A program made the translations under genes and the position numbers. From assembly GCF_004323185.1 (NCBI RefSeq), contig NZ_NAPS01000001.1:480935-539998 (forward strand): 59,064 bases of DNA. The letters run 5' to 3'. The stretch comes from Westiellopsis prolifica IICB1. Lineage in GTDB: Bacteria > Cyanobacteriota > Cyanobacteriia > Cyanobacteriales > Nostocaceae. The notes under the pieces are model-generated. The model was not told where the DNA came from and made no database searches. It saw nothing but the letters and a program-made list of their open reading frames with translations. Shown piece after piece: positions 36,422 through 44,953 of the stretch; positions within the stretch are counted from its first letter, which is position 1, and each line of letters opens with the position of its first letter.

Positions 36422-37396
36422 TTAAGCTTGGCAAAGAATTAATCCAAACCACTGCTTGGGATCTGTCCAGATTTTCAGGGTTTTAAGTCCTTTGTTCTCT
36501 AGTTCTTTTTGCATAATTGCTAAATCAAACTTACGAGAAATTTCGGTGAGAATTTTTTCCCCTCTTTCCAAGAAAACCTTTAAATCTAAGATTTCTAAGG
36601 ATACCCAATGATTCTGGTGACAATGAAGATACATTTCAATTTGAGCATCGGTTTGATTATATATTGCTTGATGTGTAAATAAGCTAGGATCAAAATTACC
36701 TTGAAATCGCCAATTTAAATGGGAGAGCATATTCAAATTAAAAGCAGCCGTTACTCCCTGACTGTCATTATAGGCTGATGATAAAATTTCTTCTGGTTTT
36801 TGTAAATCAATACCAAGTAGAAAATAATCACCAGGGTTTAAAGTGTGAGAAATGTGGTGCAAGAAATTCTCGGAATCTTGGGGAGCAAAATTTCCTATAG
36901 AACTTCCCAAGAAAAAAATCATCCGTGATGGCGACGAGATCGATTCCAATTTTGCTAATGCTTGCTCGTAAGTTCCTACTAAACCCTCTATCGAGAAAGA
37001 AGGATATTTTTCTTGTAGTTTCAGTACACTAGCTTTGAGGATTCCTCCACTTACATCAATTGGTATATATTTACATGAATTAGCAATTTTTTGGTATGCA
37101 TCTAATAGAAACAAAGTTTTAGTAGAACTGCCACTACCTAATTCTATTAATTCACAAACGCCTGTGATCTTGGCAATTTCATCAGCATATTGGCTCAAAA
37201 TCCAAGATTCTGTTCGTGTTGGATAATATTCTGGTAAATCACAGATTTGTTCAAATAGTTCTGAACCGCGATCATCATAAAAATACTTTGGAGGTAATTT
37301 TTTCGGAGTTTGAGTTAATCCTTGAATGACATCTTTACCATCGTTGGTAACAGATTTATAGAGAACCGTGAGAGATTTCAACGAATTTATAATCAT
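36422..37396 (-). CDS. egtD: EgtD-type histidine N-alpha-methyltransferase
   Basis: The open frame reaches 37459, but ATG 37396 gives 324 residues, the usual EgtD length. PPKYFYDDRGSELFEQICDL, PEYYPTRTESWIL and ELIELGSGSSTKTLFLLDAY (SAM-binding GSGSS loop) are the family hallmarks. FLGSSIGNFAPQDSENFL and a C-terminal KIWTDPKQWFGLILC follow. EgtD uses three SAM to make hercynine (trimethylhistidine) from L-histidine in the cytosol. The sulfoxide synthase that would act next is encoded three genes downstream on the same strand. No lyase (EgtE-type) gene is apparent; a general PLP enzyme could serve. The family is clear, though ligand residues were not checked individually. Confidence 0.85.
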   Translation of the reverse strand: MIINSLKSLTVLYKSVTNDGKDVIQGLTQTPKKLPPKYFYDDRGSELFEQICDLPEYYPTRTESWILSQYADEIAKITGVCELIELGSGSSTKTLFLLDAYQKIANSCKYIPIDVSGGILKASVLKLQEKYPSFSIEGLVGTYEQALAKLESISSPSRMIFFLGSSIGNFAPQDSENFLHHISHTLNPGDYFLLGIDLQKPEEILSSAYNDSQGVTAAFNLNMLSHLNWRFQGNFDPSLFTHQAIYNQTDAQIEMYLHCHQNHWVSLEILDLKVFLERGEKILTEISRKFDLAIMQKELENKGLKTLKIWTDPKQWFGLILCQA

Positions 37397-38627
37397 TCTG
37401 GTGTTGTTTTTTATTTTCTTAATCTCACAAATAATTGCATATTTAAATATATAGATCAACTCTGATTGCTAGCAATAAATATTTAAATTTTATTTATAAA
37501 TTACAAACAATCATTATTGTTTAATTATGAAAACCTAACCCATAATTTTTCAGACTTTTTTAACAATAATGAATACTTTTCAAAAGTCTAAATACTATGG
37601 ATTATCTATTTGATTAAAAAATTGAATTATTTAGTAATGATTTTTGAATTCTTTACTCATAAACTTCCTCAGTGCAAGTTAAAGCTATGGATATGTTGAT
37701 TGGGTATCTGAGCAGATACATATGAATTATGAAGCGATGCGATCGCTCAAGGCGGGAGCATTGCCACTTCCTCACTCTTGCCTGAATCAAAGTGTTCAAA
37801 AGGTTTAAGCACCAGAATTAACGGTGAGCCTAGTGCTATTTTTGGCAGAACATACGGGAACTCACTAGGTAGAATTTAGCGTGCTATGGCAATCAGCATC
37901 ACTAAAAGCAATTTTCTTAACTTGATATTACACTATTTTGAATCAACTAACTGCATTCTTTTTTAAGGTTATTTAGCTGTTAATAAGAGTACGTTTATAA
38001 GAAATTGAGAATTTAGTCAAGTAAAAAATGTTGTCTGGTCACTCAAAAATAAACTACATTTTGTTCTTTGCGAACATCAAAAATAAACCAAAACTTGATG
38101 TATTATTTTGCACTACATTAATAAAAAAACTATTGATATCAAGTTACAGCAACTGTTTCAGATATTGCTAAAATTGTCAAGGACTTTTTTGTGGACAATA
38201 AACACCTTTGAAGATAACTTCTAAGATCCACATTTTATAATCCTGATACAGCAAGAGTTTTAGAACTATACAGAAAGTAGATTTCGGTTATCGGCCACGC
38301 AGTTTACTTGCAGGCGATTCAATATAAGTAAGTTGGCGCTAATATTTATAGCTATGTTAAGAAATTTAAATGTAGGGTGCGTTATGCCGTAGGCTAACGC
38401 ACGGTCAAGAATTCAAGGTGCGTTGCGTTGCGTTGCGCTGCGCGACAACGCACCCTACAGCTAATTTATATTTCTTCATATACATTGAATTTTTCCCGCC
38501 GACTTACTTAGAGTCTGATAATATTTATCAAACTCACGGTATTTTACGGCTGATTGCAACTGGTGCAAGATGTCAGATAAGGGGTAGCGGAAATTCTCTG
38601 TTGTCTTCCTTGTCTCCCTTCTTTACC
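37397..38627. other. 1.2-kb intergenic region, no intact gene
   Basis: AT-rich, with stop codons in all frames and one GCGATCGC site at 37739-37746. Short readable fragments such as APELTVSLVLFLAEHTGTH (plus, about 37811-37867) suggest old coding DNA but match no family I can name. A GGTGCGTTA-family repeat lies at 38372-38459, and a 77-codon frame through it is not a gene. Confidence 0.5.
38372..38459. repeat. GTAGGGTGCGTTA inverted repeat element
   Basis: Ends GTAGGGTGCGTT and AACGCACCCTAC are a perfect 12-bp inverted repeat. Inside, CGTTG is repeated in tandem (GCGTTGCGTTGCGTTGCGC). A related element lies at 36248-36312. It could be a MITE remnant or a transcript hairpin. Confidence 0.75.
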
Positions 38628-41009
38628 TTAATTGACCTTCAAACGAACTAGTGTTTCCTGTAACTGTTGGGAAATCTTCACCGTTTTTTGTAGAGACTCA
38701 GAAACTTGCACAGATGACTCACTAGTAGATTTTGAAGTCGTAGCAAGTTGCTTCATTAACTCGCTAACTGTTTGTGATGTTTGGACTCCATAAATTGTAG
38801 CAGTAGAAATTGACTGCACTAAAGCATCTATTTGCCGTGAAACATCTAAGATTTGACTAAGACTATGTTTTGCATGTTCAACAATTTGTGTTCCCTGGGT
38901 AACTTGATTAACTCCTTCTTGCATCGCTTTGATTACTTCTTTGGTTTCCTGTTGAATGTTTTCAACAATTTCTCCTACTTCTTTGGTTGCTTGTGCTGAT
39001 CGCACTGCTAGTTCGCTAACTTCTTCAACTACAACAACAAAACCTTGACTTTCTTCACCCATTCGCGCTGCTTCAATACCTGCGTTGATCGCTAACAAGT
39101 TAGTTTGCATGGAGATTTCGTTAATTAGTGACACTACACGCGAAATTTCTTGTGTAGATTGTCCCAAATGTTTAACTTTCTTGGCAGTTTTACCGACGAT
39201 TTCACGCAAACTTAAGATATTTTCCACTGTTGTATCCATCGCTTTTCCTGTTTCGATGGTGGTATGGGCGACGGTATTAGCAACATGTGCAGCTTGCTGA
39301 GTGCTAGATGCTACTGTTTGCATTGCAGTAGTCATTTGCTCAACAGCATCCAAAATACGACTAATTTCGGTAGTTTGTTCTAGTGCTTGTTGTGTGAGAT
39401 GGCTGATTGTTGTTTCGTTGCTACCAATCGCGTCGTCTAATTGCACAATAGATACTTTTACTTTGATGATAATATCCCGTAGACTTTCAACAATAGAGTT
39501 GAAAAAGTCTGCAACGGTTCCAATTTCGCCTTCATTGACATCAGCACGTACCGTCAAATCACCTCTAACTACACCTTCAACGTCATCAAGTAATTCTAAA
39601 ACTTGATTTTGCAAAGTTTGTTTATGTTGCTGTTCCTCGCAAGAAGATGTGTTTGCAGTTTGGCGACGTTGTTCTATTTGTTGAATAAGTTCTGCTTGTT
39701 CTAGAGCATAACCAATTTGAATAGCAATTTGTTTAAATAAATAAATTTCTATATCTCGCCAATAACGTTCATGAGAACATTGATGAGCCACCAATAAACC
39801 ATATAGTTTTCTATTAATAAAAACAGGTGTTAACAAATATGCTTTGACTGCTTGGCTTTCTAGTTGATGTAAGTATGAATGACTAAAGTCATAGTCGTAA
39901 ATATCATAGACTGTTTTCACTGTACCTGTTGCTAAATTATCAGAATACTCTTCTCCAAAATAGGTGTTAGAAAGATTTTCTTCTGAATCAGTTAACCAAG
40001 AATAATCAACTGATTTAGCAATGATTTTACCTTGCCAATGATCATCTAAACTATAAAAAAGTACGCGATCGCAAGCAAGAGCATCTCGTATATTTGATAT
40101 TGCGGTTTTGATAATTTTTTCACTGCTGAGTATTTCTCGTAAGTTTATAGTGATTTGATTGAGTTGTTCTATAAGTTTTGCATCGTTTTCTTGACGACGA
40201 AGCTCTTTTGTTATCGAGTCTACCATCTTATTGAAACTGACAGCCAGTTGACCAATTTCATCATTTGCGAAAACTTGAGCGCGGACATTGCGATCGCCTG
40301 CGGCAAATTTTTCGGTAGCTTGCTGCAAATTAGAAACTGGTTTGATGATTGAGCGTCTTAAGATGAATATCCAAATAGCAATTGACAAGAAAGGTAACAA
40401 AACTAATCCAGTTTGGAATAACCAGTTTTGTGTTAATGCGTTATTTGTAGATTTATCTGGATCTCTTTGCACTAAAATAGCTAAGGGTGGTGTGTCATCA
40501 GAAACCAAAGTTGCATACTCTACTTTGAAATTCTGAGTTTTGTCTTTGAGAATTTTTTTAGTAATTGGCTGCGATTTTTGCTCTAAGATTTTACCAGAGT
40601 TATGCAAATTAACTGCTGCTAATAGATAATTATGCTCTGATTGACTCGGCAACCCAATACTCATTTTATTAAATCTAACCTGAACATTAACATCATTTAC
40701 TGTTAGTTCTGATTTAGTTTGTTCCGGGAATTGAGTTGCTAAACTTTGATTAATAAATACTTTTGTTCCAATAGCTATACCCAAAACATAAACTAATTCA
40801 CAGCTAATTAAGGCAATTAAATGTTTATGATTGATAGCCAGGTTATAAAACGATCTAAATAAAGATTTATGGATTTTCAGAGAAGTTGTAAGATTAAATT
40901 TACGTGGTTCTGAAACTCTAGAATTATCAATCATTAGCTGAGAAGGTAATAGGGGATATGCCAAATTGGAGTTTTTAGTTTTATTAGCACTATCAAATCG
41001 ATAACTCAT
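38628..41009 (-). CDS. methyl-accepting protein with HAMP and GAF (no bilin cysteine)
   Basis: In this 793-residue protein two transmembrane helices (about 60-82 and 193-213) enclose a periplasmic sensor loop. HAMP (about 214-268), GAF (about 285-445) and an MCP signalling domain follow, with tip [20 protein letters not shown]. The GAF resembles that of the receptors at 5886 and 44954 (LYGLLVAHQC is kept). However, the position of the bilin Cys-His reads FSHSYLHQL, and no DXCF is present, so it should not bind bilin through those cysteines. It probably feeds the CheA/CheW system encoded just upstream, 670 bases away on the same strand. The signal sensed is unknown. Confidence 0.86.
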   Translation of the reverse strand: MSYRFDSANKTKNSNLAYPLLPSQLMIDNSRVSEPRKFNLTTSLKIHKSLFRSFYNLAINHKHLIALISCELVYVLGIAIGTKVFINQSLATQFPEQTKSELTVNDVNVQVRFNKMSIGLPSQSEHNYLLAAVNLHNSGKILEQKSQPITKKILKDKTQNFKVEYATLVSDDTPPLAILVQRDPDKSTNNALTQNWLFQTGLVLLPFLSIAIWIFILRRSIIKPVSNLQQATEKFAAGDRNVRAQVFANDEIGQLAVSFNKMVDSITKELRRQENDAKLIEQLNQITINLREILSSEKIIKTAISNIRDALACDRVLFYSLDDHWQGKIIAKSVDYSWLTDSEENLSNTYFGEEYSDNLATGTVKTVYDIYDYDFSHSYLHQLESQAVKAYLLTPVFINRKLYGLLVAHQCSHERYWRDIEIYLFKQIAIQIGYALEQAELIQQIEQRRQTANTSSCEEQQHKQTLQNQVLELLDDVEGVVRGDLTVRADVNEGEIGTVADFFNSIVESLRDIIIKVKVSIVQLDDAIGSNETTISHLTQQALEQTTEISRILDAVEQMTTAMQTVASSTQQAAHVANTVAHTTIETGKAMDTTVENILSLREIVGKTAKKVKHLGQSTQEISRVVSLINEISMQTNLLAINAGIEAARMGEESQGFVVVVEEVSELAVRSAQATKEVGEIVENIQQETKEVIKAMQEGVNQVTQGTQIVEHAKHSLSQILDVSRQIDALVQSISTATIYGVQTSQTVSELMKQLATTSKSTSESSVQVSESLQKTVKISQQLQETLVRLKVN

Positions 41010-41681
41010 AGGTAAATTCCCTGAATTAATAACTCAAGTCAAAAATTTAGTGGACACAACCAATATAAAACTTTCAGGTGTATTCCCCTTTTTGCTTGCA
41101 GCATAACTGTCTCTTATGTTGTTTGCTTAATAACTTCAGAGAAGAATTCAGGCTAAAAATCGTCTGATTTGATATCGGTACTATAAAGTAATAAGTATAA
41201 TTTATATGATTTTGTTGAATTTCGACCACTGACAAAGACCTAATAAATTCCTCTACTTACAAAAAATTACTGAGGTAATTACTGGTAGTAAAGCAGACAT
41301 AACATTATAACAATATGTTGTAAATTTTAATAAGAGGTATCTTATACAAATTCTATTATTTTGCTTTCATTGGTCATTAGTCAAAGGTTATTAAAAGTAA
41401 CCAAGAATACCATTTCACGTTAATCACGATACACATAAATTGTGTAGAGACGCGATATATCGCGTCTGGTACATGGTCTGTATTTGTATCAGATTTTTTG
41501 TGAAATGGTATAACAACCAACAGGCAACAACCAAGAATCAACAGATTTAAAAGGCTGCATGGAGAGGTAAAATTCACTATCCTCATGCAGCCTAATGTAA
41601 AGATGGAGATGTTAAAGTTTTTTTACTTACCGATCAATTCAGTTGTCTTGCGTAATTATACTCAATTTGCACTAATTGAAT
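41010..41681. other. intergenic region with MITE-like element
   Basis: 672 bases between a chemoreceptor gene and the CheA gene, both minus. A 105-bp inverted-repeat element is at 41407-41511. Frames of 69 and 80 codons here cross the element or the CheA 3' end and are not credible. A short inverted repeat (CTGCATGGAG... with CTCATGCAGCC at 41557-41593) could be the CheA operon terminator. Confidence 0.5.
41407..41511. mobile_element. MITE-like element carrying a GTAGAGAC-family palindrome
   Basis: ATACCATTTCAC (41407-41418) and GTGAAATGGTAT (41500-41511) form a perfect 12-bp terminal inverted repeat. The interior holds a palindrome (about 41443-41467: GTAGAGACGCG, ATAT, CGCGTCT). One half, in inverted orientation, recurs at 23089-23151. 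There is no open frame of note, so it is probably a non-autonomous element. Confidence 0.7.
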
Positions 41682-44600
41682 TTAGTTTCTATTTGCTCCT
41701 GCTAAGGGAAAAATCAGTTCTTCCAGTGTTCTCAATAATTCTTGTTCATTGTAAGGTTTTGAGAAATAAGCTTTTGCACCTAATTGCATTGCTAGTTGTC
41801 GATGCTTGTCACTGCTACGAGAGGTAAGCATGGCAATTGGTATATTTTTAAATTCATTGTTGGATTTCACCCGACCTAAAAAGCCATAACCATCAACCCG
41901 TGGCATTTCAATATCACAAATTACTGCCTGAACTTTTAAGCCACTTTGTAACTTTTCTAAAGCATCTTGACCATCTTTGGCTTGTTCTACTAAAAATCCT
42001 CCTTTTTCCAAAGTTAAAGCCAAAAAGCGCCGGACATTAATCGAATCATCAACAATTAAGATAGTTCCTTTCTGGTCTTTTAATGAGTCTGGGTTTTTTT
42101 CCTCAGATGGAGTCAGGAATATAGTCTTCAACCTTGCTGATGGTAGTTGATTGTTTCTAGGTGTACGGTCATTAGCAGCAATCCAATACAGCAACTCACT
42201 AACATTGACTAAAGCCACGACTCTACCATCACCAAGAATTGTACAGTTGCTAAAGCCAGCAGGTAGAGGGATATTTCCTTCCACACGGCGAATAGCAACT
42301 TCTTGTTCACCCCAGCAACGGTCGATTTGCAGTGCAATTGGTTGATTGTTGCTTTCAATGATTAATATGCTAGCAGCATTAATTGCTGGAGGTGTTTCCA
42401 GGTTTGGATTATCATAGCGGTAACAATTAAATTCTAAGTAGCGGCTGAGGCGAATCAACGGTAGCATGGTTCCTTGCCAGTTGATCACTTCGCTATTTGC
42501 CATTGGGAAAACATGCTCATTTTGCAGCAGGAAAATTTCTGAGACTGCATCTGTGGGGAATGCCAATAGCATACGGTTACTTTCTACTAGCAGTACACGA
42601 GCTACAGAAAGAGTAAATGGTACGGATAAAGTAAAGGTAGTTCCCACTCCTGGCATAGTATCTACTTTGACATCACCACGTACGTGTTTCAGGTTGTTAC
42701 GAACTACATCCATACCTACGCCACGACCGGATAGGGTTGTGACTTCGTCTTTGGTACTAAACCCTGGCTCAAAAATCAAGGATAATAGTTCTTCATCGCT
42801 GGCTTGAGCTAACAGAGTCGCATCTAAGCCCATTGCTAAAGCACGGGTGCGAATTCCCTCTAGGGAAATGCCACGACCATCATCTCTCATGGTGATCATG
42901 GTACGATTACCTTGATGAGTGGCTTTAATTTCAATTGTTCCTTGTTCTGGTTTGCCACAAGCGCGGCGTGTAGCAGGATCTTCAATACCGTGGTCAAATG
43001 CATTTCGCATTAGGTGCATTAAAGGCTCATTCAAAGCCTCTAAGATGCTGCGTTCAATTAAGGTATTAGCACCTTCTATTTTTAACTGGACATTTTTGCC
43101 AAACTCCACAGATAAGTCACGCAAAGCTCTGGGGAAGCGATCAACTATATCAGATAGAGGTCGCATCCTGACTTGTGTGAGTTTTCGCTGTAACTGCTTG
43201 GAAGTTTTGTTGAGCTTTCTGGAGATTTGGTCGGTATCGTCTACACTCAGTTGAATGTCAGCGGTGACTTCTTGCACCTGGACGATTGTTTCCATGACTT
43301 CTTGTGAGAGCAGGTTTAATTCGTTGTAACGATCCATTTCTAAAGCATCAAACCTGCTTTCTATGTCTTGTGTCGGGTAGGTGTAGTCAAATGCAAAGCG
43401 ATCGCCACCATTTCCCATCAATGGCAATGATGACACTTCTGCTGAAATCACAGCTTGGGTAGCGATTCGATCATAGGCTGTCCGTAGTTCTTGATTTTCT
43501 CTTTCCAGACTTTGGACGCGCTGACTAAGATTGCGAATTAATTTACGTAGTCTTTCTAGCTGTAAGTTTAGCCCATTGCGTTGGATAATTAATTCTCCAA
43601 ACAAGTCATTAATTTGTTCGAGTTGTTTACTAGGTACTCGGACGGTATTTTCTTGAGTTTCGCGGTCTTTATTTACACTGACTGGCTCTCGTTTAGGTTC
43701 AACAAATTTATAATCTGTAACGGGAATTTCTCTAGCAGTTACTGAAGTCGGCTCACTGAGTTCATCAGCAAAAGAGTTACTATCGTCAGCAAAGGCTGCT
43801 TCTAAAGCTTCAAAGTCTGCGGCTATGATTTCGTCATCCAGCCAATTTTCTACAGTAACTTCTGCTTGCAGAATTTCATCTTCTAGGGTACTTGCGATTG
43901 TTTCCAACTCTGGAGTTATTTCTTGTGTTGGCGATTGCTGGGGTGAGAGTTGGATGAAGGTTTGTTCTAAATCAAGTTCTGTAGGTAAGCTATCGAGTTG
44001 ATTTGTAAGTACTAATGCTTGCGATCGCCGCCATGCTGTCAAGGAAGCACGAGCAATTTCTTCCATTTCGTCTGGTTGAGCATTATCGACATGGTGAGCG
44101 ATTGATTCGCACAACTGGGTGAATCCTTCTAACTGGAGCATTTCACCCAAGCCGCCTAACTCTGCTGCCATAATAGCAACTTCTTCTTTGAGACAGGATT
44201 GTTGATTTTCTTCCAACACAGACTCTAAACGTTGTAAGCATCCCTCTACCTCGCTTTCAAAGAGTAAAGGTATAATATTTTGCCCATCATCTTCCGCTGA
44301 GAGAATAGTTGTAGCGTCTTCTGGGGTCGGATCGCCTAAAAGTTGATGTAGTTCTTCAAAAACAGGGTAACAAAAAGTACTTAACCACTGTTCATCAATA
44401 GTATTTCCTTCTGAGTGCAATTCGACTATCTGACGCAACCAATCAACTCCAGATAGTAATAAACTTTGTAATTCTGTATCAATTTCTAAAGAATTTTTCC
44501 GAGTTTTTAATACTTTAAAAGAATCTTCTAAACGGTGGGCTAAATCTGAAAGGGAGCGAAACCCCATCATCCCTGCACCGCCTTTGATGGAATGGGCAGA

Positions 44601-44741
44601 TCGCAAAGCGGCATTGATTTTGTCTGGAGCTATGCGGTGATTAGTCTCTATTTCGAGTAAAATTCCTTCTAGCGTATTCAGATAATCTGTTGCTTCCTCC
44701 AGAAACTGCATCTGAATTTCTAATTCTTTGTCCTGTGACAT
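41682..44741 (-). CDS. CheA-type hybrid histidine kinase (hmpE-like)
   Basis: In this 1019-residue protein an Hpt domain (about 1-120) carries the phosphorylated His50 in RSAHSIKGGAGMMGF. A second Hpt-like helical part (about 165-245) and an acidic linker follow. Dimerisation and ATPase domains (about 355-690) contain HLMRNAFDHGIEDP, RDDGRGI and GRGVGMDVVRNNL. A CheW-like domain (about 700-850) and a receiver (about 885-1010) complete it, with the aspartate in AVICDIEMPRVDGYGF. It autophosphorylates under receptor control and passes phosphate to CheY-type partners and its own receiver. It ends an operon whose gene order matches the Nostoc hmp locus for hormogonium motility; that functional match is inferred. 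Confidence 0.92.
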   Translation of the reverse strand: MSQDKELEIQMQFLEEATDYLNTLEGILLEIETNHRIAPDKINAALRSAHSIKGGAGMMGFRSLSDLAHRLEDSFKVLKTRKNSLEIDTELQSLLLSGVDWLRQIVELHSEGNTIDEQWLSTFCYPVFEELHQLLGDPTPEDATTILSAEDDGQNIIPLLFESEVEGCLQRLESVLEENQQSCLKEEVAIMAAELGGLGEMLQLEGFTQLCESIAHHVDNAQPDEMEEIARASLTAWRRSQALVLTNQLDSLPTELDLEQTFIQLSPQQSPTQEITPELETIASTLEDEILQAEVTVENWLDDEIIAADFEALEAAFADDSNSFADELSEPTSVTAREIPVTDYKFVEPKREPVSVNKDRETQENTVRVPSKQLEQINDLFGELIIQRNGLNLQLERLRKLIRNLSQRVQSLERENQELRTAYDRIATQAVISAEVSSLPLMGNGGDRFAFDYTYPTQDIESRFDALEMDRYNELNLLSQEVMETIVQVQEVTADIQLSVDDTDQISRKLNKTSKQLQRKLTQVRMRPLSDIVDRFPRALRDLSVEFGKNVQLKIEGANTLIERSILEALNEPLMHLMRNAFDHGIEDPATRRACGKPEQGTIEIKATHQGNRTMITMRDDGRGISLEGIRTRALAMGLDATLLAQASDEELLSLIFEPGFSTKDEVTTLSGRGVGMDVVRNNLKHVRGDVKVDTMPGVGTTFTLSVPFTLSVARVLLVESNRMLLAFPTDAVSEIFLLQNEHVFPMANSEVINWQGTMLPLIRLSRYLEFNCYRYDNPNLETPPAINAASILIIESNNQPIALQIDRCWGEQEVAIRRVEGNIPLPAGFSNCTILGDGRVVALVNVSELLYWIAANDRTPRNNQLPSARLKTIFLTPSEEKNPDSLKDQKGTILIVDDSINVRRFLALTLEKGGFLVEQAKDGQDALEKLQSGLKVQAVICDIEMPRVDGYGFLGRVKSNNEFKNIPIAMLTSRSSDKHRQLAMQLGAKAYFSKPYNEQELLRTLEELIFPLAGANRN

Positions 44742-44953
44742 AGTTTTTGTCCTTGGTCATCCGATTTTAGATTTTGGATTACTCTTTGAGAAGCCGCTAT
44801 CGCGTCTATGGATTTTGGATTGACCCCACGGATAAATCCGCTTTCTTGTAATCTGCTCGGAATTATCGGTCAATAGTCAAGAGTCATCTATCATTTATCA
44901 TTAGTCATTAGTCATAGGCAAATAATCAAGGACAAATGACTAATGACCAATAA

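Noticed and set aside
37811-37867. Plus-strand fragment APELTVSLVLFLAEHTGTH resembling the tail of a short-chain dehydrogenase
   Set aside because: Only about 19 residues, no neighbouring support in any frame; chance similarity is likely.
38418-38651. 77-codon plus-strand frame
   Set aside because: It starts inside the GGTGCGTTA repeat element and overlaps the 3' end of the chemoreceptor gene.
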